From positions 1 through 21,664 of the forward strand of contig JBBRSC010000021.1 of assembly GCA_038245795.1 (NCBI GenBank): DNA of 21,664 nt, read 5' to 3'. Shown here in pieces: positions 20,672-21,664 of the stretch. The translations under genes were made by a program, and so were the position numbers. Source of the DNA: JBBRSC01 sp038245795 (GTDB lineage: Bacteria; Actinomycetota; Acidimicrobiia; Acidimicrobiales; Microtrichaceae). The notes under the pieces were generated by a model. It did not search any database. It saw only the letters and a list, made by a program, of their open reading frames with translations, and was not told where the DNA came from. Positions within the stretch are counted from its first letter, which is position 1; every line of letters begins with the position of its first letter.

Positions 20672-21462
20672 CAGCCGACGCGATGGCCGAGGCGTTCGGA
20701 GAGCGCTCGAGTGGCATCAACGACAGCTGCGGCGGTTTCGGCGACCATTGGACGGAACCGTTCCAGCGGTCCGCAGACCGAGATCACCGCAATCGGTCCG
20801 TCCTGATCGAACACGGGAGCGGCCACCGATGCGGCATCGCTCTGCCGTTCGCCCAAGCTCACCGCGAATCCCTGCTGGCGGATCTGGTCGAGTTCACGCC
20901 GCAACATACCGATGTCGGTGATGGTGGCATCGGTGATGGCCGCAAGATCGTGACCCGCCAGATAGTCGTCGCGGTCGGCGTCGGACAGAAAGGCGAGAAA
21001 CGCTTTCGAGGACGAGCCGGCATGGAGCGGGAACGATTGACCGAGCGCAACGGTCATCTTCACTTCGCGGGCCGGGGTCACCTGGTCGACGTAGACGCGA
21101 GTATCGCCGCTCCGCACCGACAGCGTGGCGGTCTCATTGGTCGCCGCCGAGAGTTGTTGCATGGATTCGAGTGCCATTAACCGCACATCGAGCCGGTCTC
21201 GATACGCGGCGGCCAGACGAAGTACCGCCGGTCCAAGTGCATATCGCCGGGAGTCCTCGTCGACCACCACCAGATCGCGTTCCCGGAGTGATGTGAGGAT
21301 GCGGTGCACGACAGCTTTGGAGATGTCCAGCGCCTTGGAGATTTCGGTCACGCCGAGGTTCGCGACATCATCCTGAGCGAACAGAAACAGCACGTCGGCA
21401 GCGCGTTCGATCGTGGCAACACTCCGACCGGGGTTCTCACGCTTCTCGGGACGCTCGTCCAT
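20671..21462 (-). CDS. IclR-family transcriptional regulator
   Basis: This 263-residue regulator has an N-terminal winged helix (about 12-76: SVATIERAADVLFLFA, GVTEISKALDISKAVVHRIL, VVVDEDSRRYALGPAVL) and the C-terminal effector-binding domain (about 90-258: VRSGDTRVYVDQV, FPLHAGSSSKAFLAFLSD, ITDIGMLRRELDQIRQQGFA, VSLGERQSDAASVAAPVFDQ). IclR proteins bind small metabolites, often carboxylates or aromatics, and control neighbouring catabolic genes. ATG 21462 is chosen because AGGAG lies 6 nt upstream; a longer frame to 21552 would run through the likely operator. Two 17-bp inverted repeats upstream (21533-21549 and 21648-21664) are candidate binding sites, suggesting control of itself and of a gene read rightward beyond the window. 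It heads the nine-gene minus-strand block. Confidence 0.92.
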   Translation of the reverse strand: MDERPEKRENPGRSVATIERAADVLFLFAQDDVANLGVTEISKALDISKAVVHRILTSLRERDLVVVDEDSRRYALGPAVLRLAAAYRDRLDVRLMALESMQQLSAATNETATLSVRSGDTRVYVDQVTPAREVKMTVALGQSFPLHAGSSSKAFLAFLSDADRDDYLAGHDLAAITDATITDIGMLRRELDQIRQQGFAVSLGERQSDAASVAAPVFDQDGPIAVISVCGPLERFRPMVAETAAAVVDATRALSERLGHRVG

Positions 21463-21468
21463 GTGGCT

Positions 21469-21473
21469 CTCCT
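21469..21473 (-). promoter_or_regulatory. Ribosome binding site of the IclR gene
   Basis: AGGAG on the minus strand lies 6 nt before ATG 21462 and decides this start over the longer open frame. Confidence 0.8.
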
Positions 21474-21532
21474 CAGAACTCGATCGAACCCTACCGGAGC
21501 AGTGGTTCTGGAAACGCAGCAACATTCGGCTC

Positions 21533-21549
21533 GTTCCGCTCAGCGGAAC
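21533..21549. promoter_or_regulatory. Candidate IclR operator 1 (17-bp perfect inverted repeat)
   Basis: GTTCCGCTCAGCGGAAC has 8-bp arms around one central base. TTCCGC/GCGGAA palindromes of this size are typical IclR-family sites. It lies about 70 bp upstream of the IclR start and just before a rightward TACGAT box. Confidence 0.65.
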
Positions 21550-21554
21550 CACGT

Positions 21555-21560
21555 TACGAT
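21555..21560 (+). promoter_or_regulatory. Candidate rightward -10 box next to operator 1
   Basis: TACGAT is a good -10 match placed 5 bases after the palindrome, with GAGAGG and an ATG following. No clear -35 is seen, so an activated or repressed promoter controlled by the IclR protein is only an inference. Confidence 0.35.
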
Positions 21561-21574
21561 CTCAGAGAGGCACC

Positions 21575-21646
21575 ATGGCGCTCGAATCCGTCAAAACCCG
21601 TCTGGCATCGTGGGTCCAGGCAACGGCGTTGTCGGCTTCGAAATAG
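21575..21646 (+). CDS. Possible 23-residue leader peptide or spurious short frame
   Basis: ATG 21575 follows GAGAGG by 4 nt and opens a 23-codon frame that ends with TAG at 21644-21646, two bases before the second IclR-type palindrome. The peptide begins MALESVKTRLASW and looks amphipathic. It has a promoter-like box and a ribosome site, but the short length gives little coding evidence. It may be a leader peptide of a gene beyond the edge or chance. Confidence 0.25.
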   Translation: MALESVKTRLASWVQATALSASK

Positions 21647-21647
21647 C

Positions 21648-21664
21648 GTTCCGCCCAAAGGAAC
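21648..21664. promoter_or_regulatory. Candidate IclR operator 2 (17-bp inverted repeat)
   Basis: GTTCCGCCCAAAGGAAC has 5-bp perfect outer arms and matches operator 1 at 14 of 17 positions in the same spacing. It ends exactly at the window edge. The centres of the two sites are 115 bp apart. Confidence 0.5.

Noticed and set aside
19502..20806. Long plus-strand open frame (434 codons) opposite the rlmI-like gene
   Set aside because: Low-complexity composition without motifs; the opposite strand carries all RlmI family motifs.
1..21664. Search for tRNA, rRNA, CRISPR arrays, insertion sequences and attachment sites
   Set aside because: No tRNA-like cloverleaf, spaced repeat array, transposase motif or flanking duplication was seen by eye; a tool-based scan would be needed to exclude small RNAs.

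Overview
The window is GC-rich, densely packed bacterial DNA with many GTG starts, 1-4 nt gene overlaps and several candidate leaderless promoters. Together with the gene families (an MprF/LysX-like aminoacyl-lipid synthase with a membrane esterase, an OmpR-type two-component pair, actinobacterial-type ABC-2 exporters) this suggests a chromosomal segment of an actinobacterium, perhaps of the Acidimicrobiia type. That placement is inference. I see no rRNA, tRNA, transposase, integrase or CRISPR array, and no gene-free stretch above 300 bases; the longest is about 200 bases at the right edge.

Left part (1-6772, all minus strand). Transcription runs leftward from a MarR-family regulator into two ABC-2 ATPase/permease pairs joined by three successive 4-nt start/stop overlaps, then an FGGY sugar-type kinase and an APC-superfamily permease cut by the window edge. 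A 56-bp region of mutually exclusive inverted repeats lies just upstream of the permease.

Centre (6773-8524). A YceI-family protein is transcribed divergently from the MarR gene across a 96-bp spacer holding two copies of a 16-bp palindrome, a strong candidate for a shared operator. A convergent RraA-family gene follows, separated from yceI by a 21-bp tandem repeat (3.8 copies) that carries the stop codon of yceI and abuts that of the RraA gene. A small acidic protein of unknown function then converges on the next operon; the two share the palindrome CTAG as both stop codons.

Right part (8521-21462, all minus strand). Nine genes run in one direction with gaps of at most about 50 nt: IclR-type regulator, RlmI-like rRNA methyltransferase, a protein with an acyltransferase-like HX4D motif, an SDR oxidoreductase, an OmpR-type response regulator, a histidine kinase, an 845-aa fusion of a degenerate phosphoesterase with an MprF-like lipid aminoacyltransferase domain, a membrane-anchored esterase, and a 1076-aa fusion of GH18 hydrolase, NodB deacetylase and processive GT2 glycosyltransferase. 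The last five look like a sensor-controlled envelope-modification module: lipid aminoacylation plus synthesis, deacetylation and trimming of an exported aminosugar polymer. This is the most interesting part of the window.

Right edge (21463-21664). The IclR upstream region holds two related 17-bp inverted repeats typical of IclR operators and a 23-codon open frame with its own ribosome site; the gene these would control lies outside the window.
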